A stretch of 64,000 bases of DNA from a virus. Shown piece by piece: positions 50,766-60,359 of the stretch. The position numbers were made by a program, and so were the translations under genes. A model generated the notes under the pieces. That model saw only the letters and a list, made by a program, of their open reading frames with translations. It had not been told where the DNA came from and ran no database searches. Position 1 is the stretch's first letter; each line of letters opens with the position of its first letter. Location of the stretch: positions 62,001 to 126,000 of the IMG/VR virus record IMGVR_UViG_3300019458_000020. The stretch is one strand, 5' to 3'.

Positions 50766-51416
50766 TTATACCTTTCCTAAACAAATCCACCTTTTACAAT
50801 TATTTACTTTTTTATTACACAGCCTATAAACAAAAGACCTATCAATTCCATATTCGTCCGCAAATTTAAATTTTGGAAGATGAATAGACACTCCCGTTTC
50901 AATATTTAAAAATTTATAATATCCAGAAAATCGTCCACCATTTCCATTTTTAAGTTTTCCAAATTTTCCCCATAATATTTCTTTTACTTTTTGTTTATGT
51001 ATTTGAGATTTTGGTTTACCTTTCAATGATAAGGATATTTTCTTTTTTGTTTCTATATCCAACTTTCTTCCTATAAGAGATTTTGATATTTTGTTTCTTG
51101 TTTCTTGTGTTACAATTCTTCCTTTTGGACTCCCAGCAATTTTATATAAATTATATTCAGGAAGAAGAGTATTCAAATAATGTTGTTCTTTTATTAAACA
51201 TTGACCTTTATTACATAACTCCAAAATTTCAAAAGAAAAATTTTTTTCTCCATATTTGTTCCATGCTCTCTGTAAATGTTTGTTAATATGAGTATTTTTT
51301 CTTAATTGATTTCTATGTTTTCTCCATCTTCCTTGTATCCCGGTTTTATAAGAAGAACTACCAATATATAAATGATTATTTAATATATTTCTTATTTGAT
51401 ATACTCCTGTATTCAT
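50766..51416 (-). CDS. GIY-YIG homing endonuclease
   Basis: The 216 residues show MNTGVYQIRNILNNHLYIGS, RWRKHRNQLRKNTHIN and LIKEQHYLNTLLP, the GIY-YIG core. NUMOD-like repeats follow (GRIVTQETRNKISKSLIGRK, DIETKKKISLSLKGK), then a helix-turn-helix-like end (KFKFADEYGIDRSFVYRLCN). The ending WICLGKV parallels the GIY-YIG protein at 4564-5298 (WKCLGKI), indicating common origin. Its stop lies four bases before the start of the zinc-finger gene, again at the 5' end of a conserved gene. Confidence 0.9.
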   Translation of the reverse strand: MNTGVYQIRNILNNHLYIGSSSYKTGIQGRWRKHRNQLRKNTHINKHLQRAWNKYGEKNFSFEILELCNKGQCLIKEQHYLNTLLPEYNLYKIAGSPKGRIVTQETRNKISKSLIGRKLDIETKKKISLSLKGKPKSQIHKQKVKEILWGKFGKLKNGNGGRFSGYYKFLNIETGVSIHLPKFKFADEYGIDRSFVYRLCNKKVNNCKRWICLGKV

Positions 51417-51467
51417 AACAATTAGTTCTTATTTACATAGTAATTTGTTTTTCGGTTCACAAATATA

Positions 51468-53756
51468 TTAATTGCTTCCGTCATCCGTCTGTTTTGTATT
51501 TCCTAAGAAATATACTAACCTTCCATGACCGGAATCATATTCCGACGCAATAGATTTTCTTGTTTTTATAAAATTATCAAATAGAACGGCGTTTTGGTCA
51601 TCGGACCCTGTTGATACGAACAAATATTCATCATTGTGTGTAACGTCTGCTAATTTAGACAAACAAATAACTCCTGTTGTTGCCCTCCATCTTGTAAATC
51701 TACTTCCACTTATATTAAAACCAGAACCAGTACATGCGGTAATATTTGGAATGAAAAGGTTATTCTGCTGAATAACAATATCTCCGGTCTGAACAAATAT
51801 ACTTTTTGATACCACCAATTTTCCAGCAACAAATAAATCGCCTGGTTCAGAAGAACCGCTTCCGATAAAAGGAATTAGAGATTCACCCGACGCATCAAAA
51901 CTTTGAAATACTTCAAGATTTGAATATACCAATGCTGAATTGACATCAAATAATTCGGACCTGATTTCAAAATTTTCATTAGCAACAGATATACCCCAAG
52001 GAATTCTTGTCGTATAAGAATCCGGAGAAACACCATCATCACCGAATGTTCTAAAAGATAAATCTTGAAGAGTGACCTTACATTTATACGGAACCACTAC
52101 CATTGTTCCGTTCATATCTTGTTGTGGAGTATAAAAAAATAATTGATTTGGTAAATTCTTCGTTGGTCCCAAATTCGACGCACTAACTTCTGCTAATTTT
52201 ACTCCGAATGTGGAAGAGAATCCCTGTTCTTTTGGAATCGTTGCTGTAGAACCTGTCAAGTAAAAGGAAACCCTTGCATCTATGTCTGTAGGATTCTTTT
52301 CTATAAAAATGTTGCCGGCCAAGAGATATTTAACATCTTGTTTTAATGAGATAAAATTAGAATCATAGGATGAACCAGATGTACTGTTGAATTCTAATAA
52401 ATTGAATGGGACATACTGTGCATTTCTATTAGTAGTCGTGGAATCACACTTGACCATGACATAAGACATTCCATCAACCGTTGACGGGTCGTTGGAATCT
52501 ATTTTCATGGAGTTAATATATTTATCGGGGGTATGGGTTAGAAATATGTTATTTGAGCTGGTAAACCAATACCTATTCATGTGTATTTTGTTATAAAATA
52601 CACCCAATTTATCGTAAGAAATATTTTTTGTATTATTGTCTATCAATAATTCATTTGGTAATATTGGTTCATCTAATATAAGTTCGAATCCTCTCTTTTG
52701 AAACAAACTTTTTCGATATACTTTATGTCTTGCAACGAAACCAGAAAAGGTTCTAAGGTTTCTGTATGTAATATCTGCATAAGATGCTTTGATGGTTACG
52801 GTATTTCCGGCAAAACTTGTTGTGAGATAGGTAGTCGGTAAAGAATTATAACCTATAAATGGATACGTGATGGCAAAAGACCCGCTTGTGATGTTCGCAA
52901 CCAAATTATTTCCGTGACTATCTACATAAGAAAATGGGTCCAGTAACTTTAAAGTATGATTAGTTACTACATCTTTTATAGCAAATGATTGTGTTAATGG
53001 AGGGTTAAATGATAATTCTCTATTAGAGAATGGTTCCGAAATTTTATTGATAGATAGAGCGATGTTGGACTTTAACATCTGTGTGTTGAATGATGCACTA
53101 TTATCAGTATTTGCATTTATTGTTGTGCTTACATTTTCAATTTGGTAATTTATATCAACCGATCTTCGATTAACGGAATTGACCAATGTATCTCTTTGAG
53201 GATTTAAAGCAAATCCATTAAATAATCCTGAGAATAATAATTGAGAATTTTCAGAATTATCTGCGGTATCAAATTGAGGTAACAAAACAGAAGTAACCTC
53301 CAACGCCGGCCTTTGATAAAATCGAACCTTCGAGTCGTTCCTTTTAGTTTTATCAATGGTTATATTACTTACCCATCTAACTGACCTTCCATCGATTAAT
53401 GTTCCGAATAGTATCAATTTTCCTGGACCAGAAACGGTATCTCCAAAGACCTGAATTGATACGATTTGGGCATTTCCTTCCTTATATACTGAAAATTTTG
53501 GAGAATTTGATGTTTTAGCCATTTCCAAGAATAAAGCGTTTCCACTTGGGTCTAAGCATTCGACGAGTATTTCACTACCAGGTTTTAAAAAATTTGACCC
53601 ATTTATAGAAAATGAATTTTTTCCTGGCCCAAAGGTAGGATTAAAATTCGAGACTACAAAATATTTGGAAAGATACGACGTATCAACAATATCCACCTGT
53701 CGGGTGAGTAAATCGTATTTATTACCTTGTTTTCCGAAACTATCAAATAGGTTCAT
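51468..53756 (-). CDS. Large structural protein, beta-rich
   Basis: ATG at 53756 (MNLFDSFGKQGNKYDLLTRQ) is preferred to an ATG six codons earlier because a hairpin covers the earlier one; the product has 762 residues. Near the N-terminus, GPGKNSFSINGSNFLKPGSE resembles an IPT/TIG-like Ig strand set. The rest is long, Ser/Asn/Thr-rich and beta-like (LTSSFAGNTVTIKASY, PKEQGFSSTFGVKLAEVSAS). A tail, baseplate or fibre component is the most likely class. No lysozyme, peptidase or lyase motif was found. Confidence 0.65.
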   Translation of the reverse strand: MNLFDSFGKQGNKYDLLTRQVDIVDTSYLSKYFVVSNFNPTFGPGKNSFSINGSNFLKPGSEILVECLDPSGNALFLEMAKTSNSPKFSVYKEGNAQIVSIQVFGDTVSGPGKLILFGTLIDGRSVRWVSNITIDKTKRNDSKVRFYQRPALEVTSVLLPQFDTADNSENSQLLFSGLFNGFALNPQRDTLVNSVNRRSVDINYQIENVSTTINANTDNSASFNTQMLKSNIALSINKISEPFSNRELSFNPPLTQSFAIKDVVTNHTLKLLDPFSYVDSHGNNLVANITSGSFAITYPFIGYNSLPTTYLTTSFAGNTVTIKASYADITYRNLRTFSGFVARHKVYRKSLFQKRGFELILDEPILPNELLIDNNTKNISYDKLGVFYNKIHMNRYWFTSSNNIFLTHTPDKYINSMKIDSNDPSTVDGMSYVMVKCDSTTTNRNAQYVPFNLLEFNSTSGSSYDSNFISLKQDVKYLLAGNIFIEKNPTDIDARVSFYLTGSTATIPKEQGFSSTFGVKLAEVSASNLGPTKNLPNQLFFYTPQQDMNGTMVVVPYKCKVTLQDLSFRTFGDDGVSPDSYTTRIPWGISVANENFEIRSELFDVNSALVYSNLEVFQSFDASGESLIPFIGSGSSEPGDLFVAGKLVVSKSIFVQTGDIVIQQNNLFIPNITACTGSGFNISGSRFTRWRATTGVICLSKLADVTHNDEYLFVSTGSDDQNAVLFDNFIKTRKSIASEYDSGHGRLVYFLGNTKQTDDGSN

Positions 53757-53772
53757 ATTGATAAATATGAAC
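53751..53772 (-). promoter_or_regulatory. Inverted repeat over the start of the 51468-53756 gene
   Basis: GTTCATAT-TGATAA-ATATGAAC is a perfect 8-bp inverted repeat with a six-base loop that contains the chosen ATG and the upstream ATATTTATC. It may be an operator, a promoter element or an RNA hairpin that hides the start codon. Confidence 0.5.
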
Positions 53773-53784
53773 ACTTACCGAAGT

Positions 53785-56700
53785 TTACTCAAATTTGACC
53801 GTCGAAAAACCGTTCTCCTTCTTTATTTCCAAGTGGTTATCTACCATATCTCTTAACGCATCCAAATGAGATACGATTATTATAAAATCGAAACTGTGTT
53901 TTAGATATGAAAACAAAATTTGAACCGATGGAAGATTTGCAGAATCGATGACACCGAACCCTTCATCAATTACCATGAAGTTCGGACGAGGTAAATTAGA
54001 AATATTTATCAATGCAACTCTAATTGCCAAGGATAAAACAAACTTTTCGAATCCACTGGTAAGACCCATAGGCCATTTCTTTTCATCATATACGATATAA
54101 GGGACCACATTCTTACCATCCATTTCAATCTTTGCAGTAAAATCGACAATTTGACTAAGAATGGTATTAATCTCACCCTCAATTTGTGGAATTGTATCAG
54201 AAATGATTTCGTATGGTACACCATCTCTACTAACAGACTTAACATATAGTTCGTATGCTTTGAATTCGGATTCCGTTTTTTCGGCATTAGCAATCTTCGT
54301 GTTTATTTCTTCGATTTGATTCTTATACACAGACATTTTACCATTTAAATCGAGAAGTAATTTGTTTTTTGACTTAATTTCTATATCCAAGTTCTTTATC
54401 TCTAACTTTAAGGTTTCAATTTCATTATTAACCAAATCATTATTTTGAAGAGATTGTTCGTTTTGAAGATACAATGCAATATTTTTGTCGGCATCCTTCA
54501 ACTTCTCACTATAAATCGATAGATTCGATTCTAATCTAACTATTTTATCTGTGACTGTGGTTATTTCGTTGTTCTTTTTATTTCGATTTTCTAATAGTTC
54601 ATTGTAATCATCTTGAGCTTGTTCCGACCAAGATAATTTCTCAACATTTTCTTTGATTTCATTGAGTTGTTTCACTAATTCGTCTGCCTCATTCTTATCT
54701 ATCTTTAGATTTTGATGTGCCGAAGCAGCTTCCTGAACAATAACGTCTGCATTTTTTATACAAAATTCACAATCTGGATTAAATTCATATCCCTTTGCTT
54801 TGTTTATTTTTTCAAATTTATGAGACACTTCTATTTTTTTCTTTTCAATTCGGCTTCGAATAAAATCTCTTTGTTTACACAAGGATTGAAACTCTTTATA
54901 TGATTCCTGAATGTTTTTTGCTGCTAATTCATCTACATTCTTGCTTATTACACTTAATTCTGACCGAAGAGTGTCTAATTTTGATTTTCCGTTCTGTATA
55001 TCTCTTTCTAAAGTCTGTATATTTGATTCGGCAGAAGATTTATTAGTCTTTGACGTATGAATCGGTGGAATTTTTTCGTCTAACCTAATCAATTTAGAAC
55101 TGACGGTTATTACTTCTTGTTGTATTTCTAATTGTCTTTGAGACATCTTTGTAACCTGTGAAGTGTAGTCATTAAATGCACTCTCCGACTGAGATAACGC
55201 ATTAGTAGTATCTACTAACTTCTGTGTAAAGTCATCATTTTTGTATTGTTTTCTTTGAATCGATAATTCCTTGAGTGTTTCTGCAGCGGTAGTATGTAAT
55301 TTATCAAATACATCCAATCCCATAAATTGTGCCAATAAGTCTTTCCTTTCGGTGTGTCCCATGTCTATAAAAGACCCAGCATTCTTTGTATTTTGAACGC
55401 TTAATGTGGTCAAAACAAAGTCTTCATAAGTACCTAAATATTCTCTGATTAATTTGCCTGTATCCCTCCGGTCATCTTCATTCAAATCAACTCGTTTATC
55501 ATTGACCGTTTTCCAAAATTCAACATCTACCTTGGCATTACCTTTTTTATCCAACTTGGCAGACTTCTCAATAAAGAAATCCACACCATCTATTTCAAAG
55601 TTGAACTTACATCTAAAGTTCATTTTTTGAACATTTATGATATTTGATGCTTTGAATTCTCTATCACATTTATCAAAAATACAAAATGAAAGAGCAGATA
55701 GCAATGTGGATTTACCGGATGTATTTGGAGCAAAAAGACCAACTACATCGTGAAGTTTAGTAAAATCGATAACATTCTCTTCTCCATAAGAGAACATATT
55801 ATCCCATTCAAATCGTTTTGCTTTCCAACGAATATTCTTGGAACAATCCTCCTTATTAATAATCTGATTAGTAGATTCGCTGATTTTTAACACCTTATTT
55901 ATTAATTCTTCATCTATTTCTTCGTGTTTTGTTTTTAGATACTGAGTAATAAGTTCGTTTTGATATGTGTGTGTCGATAGGTCTTTTAGAGAAATATTTC
56001 CTCCTGTCAACGGTTGTTTTACAACAGTATTGGTAGGAATATCCATTCTAATATATGACACTTCAACTACTTCGGTAAGTAACCTAATACCTGTTAATAC
56101 CGCCTTTACTTCGGTCGGCACACTCTCAAAACACTGCATTCTTAAACGTGTCTTTTTTGGAATATCAGCAAGGTCAGTATCAAGAACACCTTTATTAACT
56201 TGAACCGTAAAATATCCATAATCATTTGGAATTTCTATGTGAGTATATTTTCTTTTATTTAAATCCCACAATGATAATCCATGTTGATGTAAAGATTCTC
56301 CGTGATTTTGTTGAACTAAAGACCCACAATAATGAACAAAAGGTTTTCTTTCGGCGTCATTATATTCTTGTAAGTCTTGTTTCATGTGAATATCGCCCAG
56401 TAAAGCTAAATCATGACCATCAAATATGGTTACAGGAAAAGAAGTATTAACTATTTTGTATCCAAGATAGGTATTGGAATTATGTACCGCACCATGAAAT
56501 AGAACAATGAAATAGTCGTGTTGATTTCGATAGATACTTGGGATATCCGGTCCCTGTATGTATTTATCAGGGCCATCAAAAACACTATAATTGTTGAATA
56601 GAATATTTCCAATGGAATACAAACCCGATGATTTTAAGTAAAACAAATGGTCCTGCTTCATTGCATCAATGATTGGCGATAGACTGTCTAAACGACTTTT

Positions 56701-57000
56701 ATTGCTTAAATTAGTATCATGATTTCCCGCAGTCAAAATTGTAGGTCTTAGTTTAGCCAGAGATTGAAGGAAATCTTTTGCTTCCTGAACACATTCCGGA
56801 CTCAAATCCAATTTACTATGAACTACGTCACCAACTACACAAATTAAAGTGGATGATGGAGATTTCTTAATCTCTTCATAAAGATTTTCAAACACCACTT
56901 TATATTCATCATGCCGTTGTGTTAATCGAATATGAATATCGGCAATATGAATAATGTGAGTGAATTTCTGAATAGGAGAATGTAAAATTTGTATGGACAT
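53785..57000 (-). CDS. Fused SbcD-SbcC / gp47-gp46 recombination nuclease
   Basis: ATG at 57000 follows the primase stop and gives 1071 residues. Residues 15-230 are the Mre11/SbcD/gp47 phosphodiesterase: IADIHI, VVGDVVHSKLDL, TAGNHDT, LFHGAVH and LLGDIHMKQ. From about 390 begins a Rad50/SbcC/gp46 ATPase: LFAPNTSGKSTLLSAL (Walker A), a long coiled coil with a zinc-hook NPDCEFCIKN, MGLTSGFEKFVLSLA (signature), NFMVIDEGFGVID (Walker B) and IVSHLD. T4 makes gp46 and gp47 as two proteins. The complex processes DNA ends for recombination-dependent replication and host DNA breakdown. The fusion fixes a 1:1 ratio. Confidence 0.95.
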   Translation of the reverse strand: MSIQILHSPIQKFTHIIHIADIHIRLTQRHDEYKVVFENLYEEIKKSPSSTLICVVGDVVHSKLDLSPECVQEAKDFLQSLAKLRPTILTAGNHDTNLSNKSRLDSLSPIIDAMKQDHLFYLKSSGLYSIGNILFNNYSVFDGPDKYIQGPDIPSIYRNQHDYFIVLFHGAVHNSNTYLGYKIVNTSFPVTIFDGHDLALLGDIHMKQDLQEYNDAERKPFVHYCGSLVQQNHGESLHQHGLSLWDLNKRKYTHIEIPNDYGYFTVQVNKGVLDTDLADIPKKTRLRMQCFESVPTEVKAVLTGIRLLTEVVEVSYIRMDIPTNTVVKQPLTGGNISLKDLSTHTYQNELITQYLKTKHEEIDEELINKVLKISESTNQIINKEDCSKNIRWKAKRFEWDNMFSYGEENVIDFTKLHDVVGLFAPNTSGKSTLLSALSFCIFDKCDREFKASNIINVQKMNFRCKFNFEIDGVDFFIEKSAKLDKKGNAKVDVEFWKTVNDKRVDLNEDDRRDTGKLIREYLGTYEDFVLTTLSVQNTKNAGSFIDMGHTERKDLLAQFMGLDVFDKLHTTAAETLKELSIQRKQYKNDDFTQKLVDTTNALSQSESAFNDYTSQVTKMSQRQLEIQQEVITVSSKLIRLDEKIPPIHTSKTNKSSAESNIQTLERDIQNGKSKLDTLRSELSVISKNVDELAAKNIQESYKEFQSLCKQRDFIRSRIEKKKIEVSHKFEKINKAKGYEFNPDCEFCIKNADVIVQEAASAHQNLKIDKNEADELVKQLNEIKENVEKLSWSEQAQDDYNELLENRNKKNNEITTVTDKIVRLESNLSIYSEKLKDADKNIALYLQNEQSLQNNDLVNNEIETLKLEIKNLDIEIKSKNKLLLDLNGKMSVYKNQIEEINTKIANAEKTESEFKAYELYVKSVSRDGVPYEIISDTIPQIEGEINTILSQIVDFTAKIEMDGKNVVPYIVYDEKKWPMGLTSGFEKFVLSLAIRVALINISNLPRPNFMVIDEGFGVIDSANLPSVQILFSYLKHSFDFIIIVSHLDALRDMVDNHLEIKKENGFSTVKFE

Positions 57001-57005
57001 ATCAA

Positions 57006-57938
57006 TCAACTATTGATTTTCATTAACACCATATCTTCATAATCCGTAGAAGTAGATGATTCAATAATTTCTGTAACTCTATTAAAACCTAACACCGAAG
57101 GGTCTTTCTGTTCAAGTTTTATTAATTTAGTTTTTATAGAATATGCGGTTAAAATACTATAAATCTCCATAGCCTTTTTGAAGGCATCATTATCTAATAG
57201 GATGTTTACTTCCACATTACTTTCTATAATTTTTAATAACAATTTATCGGAAATAGTATTTCCGAATAATGGAATACCATTCTTTCTAACGGCTATAGCA
57301 TCAAAACATCCTTCCACGATGGTTATAGGCTCACTCCAATTAATAAATAACTCATATCCTATTACGTTTTTATCCCAAGAAGGTAAAATATACGAGGGTT
57401 TTATGTGATTGTTATACGAACGGGCACAAAAGAAATTAAGGCGACCATCTAAATCGTATGAAGGCATTATTATCCTATTTTTATAATCTCCACCAACACA
57501 ATAACCGAGATTGTATCTTATAATATCTTCTCGTGTAATTTTTCTACTTCTAAGATAGTCTAAAGCGTTCACACATTCTACTGTTTTTTCTGCGTCAATT
57601 AATGATATAAATTCTGCTGGTAAGGAAAGATGTGTTTCTTTTGATTCGGATGATTGAGTATATTTTGTTGGCCCGCCGGCGTATTTTGCTAATTCAGTAA
57701 AAACGTGTCGGGGAGCTTTGAGTTTCCATAAAAGTGTATGAAGGGCTTTTCCTGATGTTCCACAAATCCAACAGTTATACGAACCAAAATCCTCTCCACC
57801 GACAGCAATTTCCAATTTCTTTTTTCGATGATTACAAAAAGGACAACGATAAACCGCTTGTTGTCCACCTTTTCTCAACCACGACGGGCCCAGTAATTGA
57901 TTGAAAATGGATATAATTTTAGTACTTTGATACACCAT
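57006..57938 (-). CDS. DNA primase with CHC2 zinc finger and toprim domain
   Basis: In this 310-residue protein, residues 30-65 form a zinc finger (YRCPFCNHRKKKLEIAVGG, YNCWICGTSGKAL). Residues 115-180 resemble the DnaG-type N-terminal core (LRSRKITREDIIRYNLGY). ITIVEGCFDAIAVRKNGIPL and VEVNILLDNDAFKKAMEIY are toprim strands with the E and D-x-D metal residues. It corresponds in role to T4 gp61 or bacterial DnaG and makes primers for lagging-strand synthesis. No helicase gene lies beside it in this window. Confidence 0.85.
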   Translation of the reverse strand: MVYQSTKIISIFNQLLGPSWLRKGGQQAVYRCPFCNHRKKKLEIAVGGEDFGSYNCWICGTSGKALHTLLWKLKAPRHVFTELAKYAGGPTKYTQSSESKETHLSLPAEFISLIDAEKTVECVNALDYLRSRKITREDIIRYNLGYCVGGDYKNRIIMPSYDLDGRLNFFCARSYNNHIKPSYILPSWDKNVIGYELFINWSEPITIVEGCFDAIAVRKNGIPLFGNTISDKLLLKIIESNVEVNILLDNDAFKKAMEIYSILTAYSIKTKLIKLEQKDPSVLGFNRVTEIIESSTSTDYEDMVLMKINS

Positions 57939-57989
57939 GACTTACGGTACAAATGAAGAAATGGATCGTCAATTTAAAATAAGATTGAT

Positions 57990-58493
57990 TTAACCATAAA
58001 GTGACGCCACAATAGCATCATAGGTGTCGCCATTTCTTTTATCCCAGTTCCCTATTTTATTAATTTTTTCAAATTGATTTATGTTCGGAACAATTTTTGG
58101 TAAAAATTCCTTTACATAATCTTTACCTTTCATTCCTTTAATTCTAGCCTTACCTAAAACCTTTTTTCTAAGAGTAGAAACATTTAAAAGATTGACCGGT
58201 TTATTCCATCGTTCTGAAATAATATATTCAAACACGGCGTTAAATCTAGCTAAGAGTATAATTGTTTGTTGTTGTGTTCCGCCTCCCATGAATCCTGACA
58301 ATGCCGCTTCGAGATTAATATGTGTAACGTTTGTTAACAAACAATTCTTTTCTAATTCCGTTATTACAAAAAACGTTTTTTCTTTATTTGTTTTTTGTTT
58401 TGAAATATCTAAAAATCCAGCATCCATAACTTTTCCATTTTCTGAAAAAGCCCAACCACAAACAGAAGTTGATGCATCGATTCCTAAAATCAT
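57990..58493 (-). CDS. RuvC-like (RNase H fold) nuclease
   Basis: ATG at 58493 has AAAAGG shortly upstream and gives 167 residues. MILGIDASTSVCGWAFSENG is the first strand with the catalytic Asp. HINLEAALSGFMGGGTQQQT has the Glu, and NGDTYDAIVASLYG at the end provides the last Asp pair: the RuvC-type arrangement, including the TQQQT helix seen in Holliday-junction resolvases. It probably resolves branched DNA before packaging. It is adjacent to the primase and recombination genes. Confidence 0.8.
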   Translation of the reverse strand: MILGIDASTSVCGWAFSENGKVMDAGFLDISKQKTNKEKTFFVITELEKNCLLTNVTHINLEAALSGFMGGGTQQQTIILLARFNAVFEYIISERWNKPVNLLNVSTLRKKVLGKARIKGMKGKDYVKEFLPKIVPNINQFEKINKIGNWDKRNGDTYDAIVASLYG

Positions 58494-58515
58494 AACCTTT
58501 TTGATAAGTAGTAAA

Positions 58516-59121
58516 TTAAGGGTCTGAAATTCCACTTAATCCTGAAAAATCTTGTGGACCACCTTTTCTGTATATCCAATTGATAGAATCATTATAAGTT
58601 TGTAATTTATGGCCGTTTAATCTATTTGAAACAGAATTTGAAACGATGGGTTTATCAAAACAATCTCCAGCAATTATGCCTCCTGATTTTATCTTAGGTA
58701 GCCACAATCTTATTGTTTTATCGACTTCTTCAGTAAAATGTTCAGAACTAATAAAACAAAAATCTATTTCACCAAAATGAAAAGATTTACATAAATTTGA
58801 TGGAACACCAATAGTCGTATTACAAATAGAATGAATAGATATGTCATGACTTCTTCGTTCAAAAATAAATTGGTCACGTCTATTTTTCAAAAGGTCTTCA
58901 GACAAAAGAGGGTCAAGATAATCTTCATCAAAATTTTCCGACGAAAATAGTTTAATAGGTTTGTTTAAATTAATTATTTCTACTCCTAAATAAGACGTGG
59001 ATTTTCCAGTCCAACCACCAACTTCAATAAAAATAGATGGATCTGAAAAATAATCTATAACATAATCATAAATTTTTATATGGTCGAATTTACCGTCTAT
59101 ATCTTGATAATAGTGTTGCAT
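58516..59121 (-). CDS. Class I methyltransferase-like protein
   Basis: This 201-residue protein has SIFIEVGGWTGKSTSYLGVE, which fits the glycine-rich SAM loop (E/D-V/I-G-x-x-x-G-x-S), and EIDFCFISSEHFTEEVDKTI followed by PKIKSGGIIAGDCF, typical of a Methyltransf_24-like fold. The substrate (sugar, virion protein or small molecule) is unknown. It lies between the nuclease gene and structural genes, so a role in modifying an appendage is as likely as DNA modification. Confidence 0.7.
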   Translation of the reverse strand: MQHYYQDIDGKFDHIKIYDYVIDYFSDPSIFIEVGGWTGKSTSYLGVEIINLNKPIKLFSSENFDEDYLDPLLSEDLLKNRRDQFIFERRSHDISIHSICNTTIGVPSNLCKSFHFGEIDFCFISSEHFTEEVDKTIRLWLPKIKSGGIIAGDCFDKPIVSNSVSNRLNGHKLQTYNDSINWIYRKGGPQDFSGLSGISDP

Positions 59122-59124
59122 AAA

Positions 59125-60357
59125 TTATTCGGAATACATTGCTATGCCTTCAAGGTTGAATATTAAACTTCCTGTTTTTGACGTAATTCTATATGCAGTA
59201 TTTGTTCCGGATGTATGAACAATCGGAGTATAAGTAAATTTTCCGACATAAACATTTAAAGGAACATCACTATTTGAATAAGACAAACCTAACAAACTCG
59301 TTAACCATCGACAACTGTTATTCATTGTTACTTCCAACCACTGAGAACCACTTGAACGTGTCACATCAACCTGTAAATTACTTAAAGAACCACTAAAAAA
59401 TCTTCCTATCATCAATACGTATGTTGATGCTGGATTGGAAGAGACAGGAACGAATTTAGAAGTTAATGAACCGGATGGTGGAGTTAAATTCTTATATACT
59501 TGATTTGATAGTTCGGCTACAGGTGGTATGAATGATGAACTATATACCGGCCAATTTCGAACAACTCTAACTTCATCTATATATCCTGTATAATAATCTG
59601 TATAAAATCTTCCTGTTCCAATTTTAAAAGATGTACCACCACAAGTCATGGCTTCATTGTATGACGTTTGCATTTCTGGTTCTCCGTCAAAATAAATGGT
59701 AAGATTATCAACATTACTTCCGCTTCTTACAATGGCCACATGATGCCAATCCTCATCAGCAACAATAGTATTTCCTATTAATGATACGTCTCCATAATTA
59801 GCTTCAAAAGTCAATTTATCGGAAGGATTAACATACATCGCATATCCACTAGAATCCGGGTCATTATCAGAATGATGAGACACCAATGCACGATATCCAC
59901 CGGAATTGGGTTGCATATTCATGAAATACTCTATAGTAAAGTTTTCATTGGCATTAATATTATATGCCAAATCATAAAATCCTTCCACTGTTGCTGAACC
60001 ATTGAAGTATCCTGATGATGACCCAAATTTTTTACTTTCTGTAGTAATCAGTAAATTAACTGAATTAATATCCACTAAAAAGGGGCCGTGGTCAAATGTC
60101 GTTGTACTTTCATGAACACCGTCAAAATGAAGAAGCGTTGTTAAACATGAAGACGAAGGAAGATTAACGGCTATTCCAGAAATAATGGAAGAATTGGAAC
60201 TCGTAATGAATGGGCCTATGGAGGATACTCCAGAATCATCATTAAAATCATCTACAAGACCATCAACAATTGGATACATCCCAATTTCTGGAGAATTAAT
60301 TTGGCCTTTTAAGAAAGATAATAATTTATTAAAAATCGTATTATCTGTTGCTGCCAT
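59125..60357 (-). CDS. LamG-domain structural or adhesion protein
   Basis: In this 410-residue protein, residues 60-265 form a concanavalin/LamG-type beta-sandwich: TTLLHFDGVHESTTTFDHGP, KFGSSSGYFNGSATVEG, FTIEYFMNMQPNSGG, DEDWHHVAIVRSGSNVDNLT and YTGYIDEVRVVRNWPVYSSS. A smaller Ser/Pro linker and C-terminal beta domain follow. Such domains bind carbohydrates or serve as virion spikes. A tail-fibre or decoration role is inferred. It is followed by a short gene in the same direction. Confidence 0.75.
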   Translation of the reverse strand: MAATDNTIFNKLLSFLKGQINSPEIGMYPIVDGLVDDFNDDSGVSSIGPFITSSNSSIISGIAVNLPSSSCLTTLLHFDGVHESTTTFDHGPFLVDINSVNLLITTESKKFGSSSGYFNGSATVEGFYDLAYNINANENFTIEYFMNMQPNSGGYRALVSHHSDNDPDSSGYAMYVNPSDKLTFEANYGDVSLIGNTIVADEDWHHVAIVRSGSNVDNLTIYFDGEPEMQTSYNEAMTCGGTSFKIGTGRFYTDYYTGYIDEVRVVRNWPVYSSSFIPPVAELSNQVYKNLTPPSGSLTSKFVPVSSNPASTYVLMIGRFFSGSLSNLQVDVTRSSGSQWLEVTMNNSCRWLTSLLGLSYSNSDVPLNVYVGKFTYTPIVHTSGTNTAYRITSKTGSLIFNLEGIAMYSE

Positions 60358-60359
60358 TA

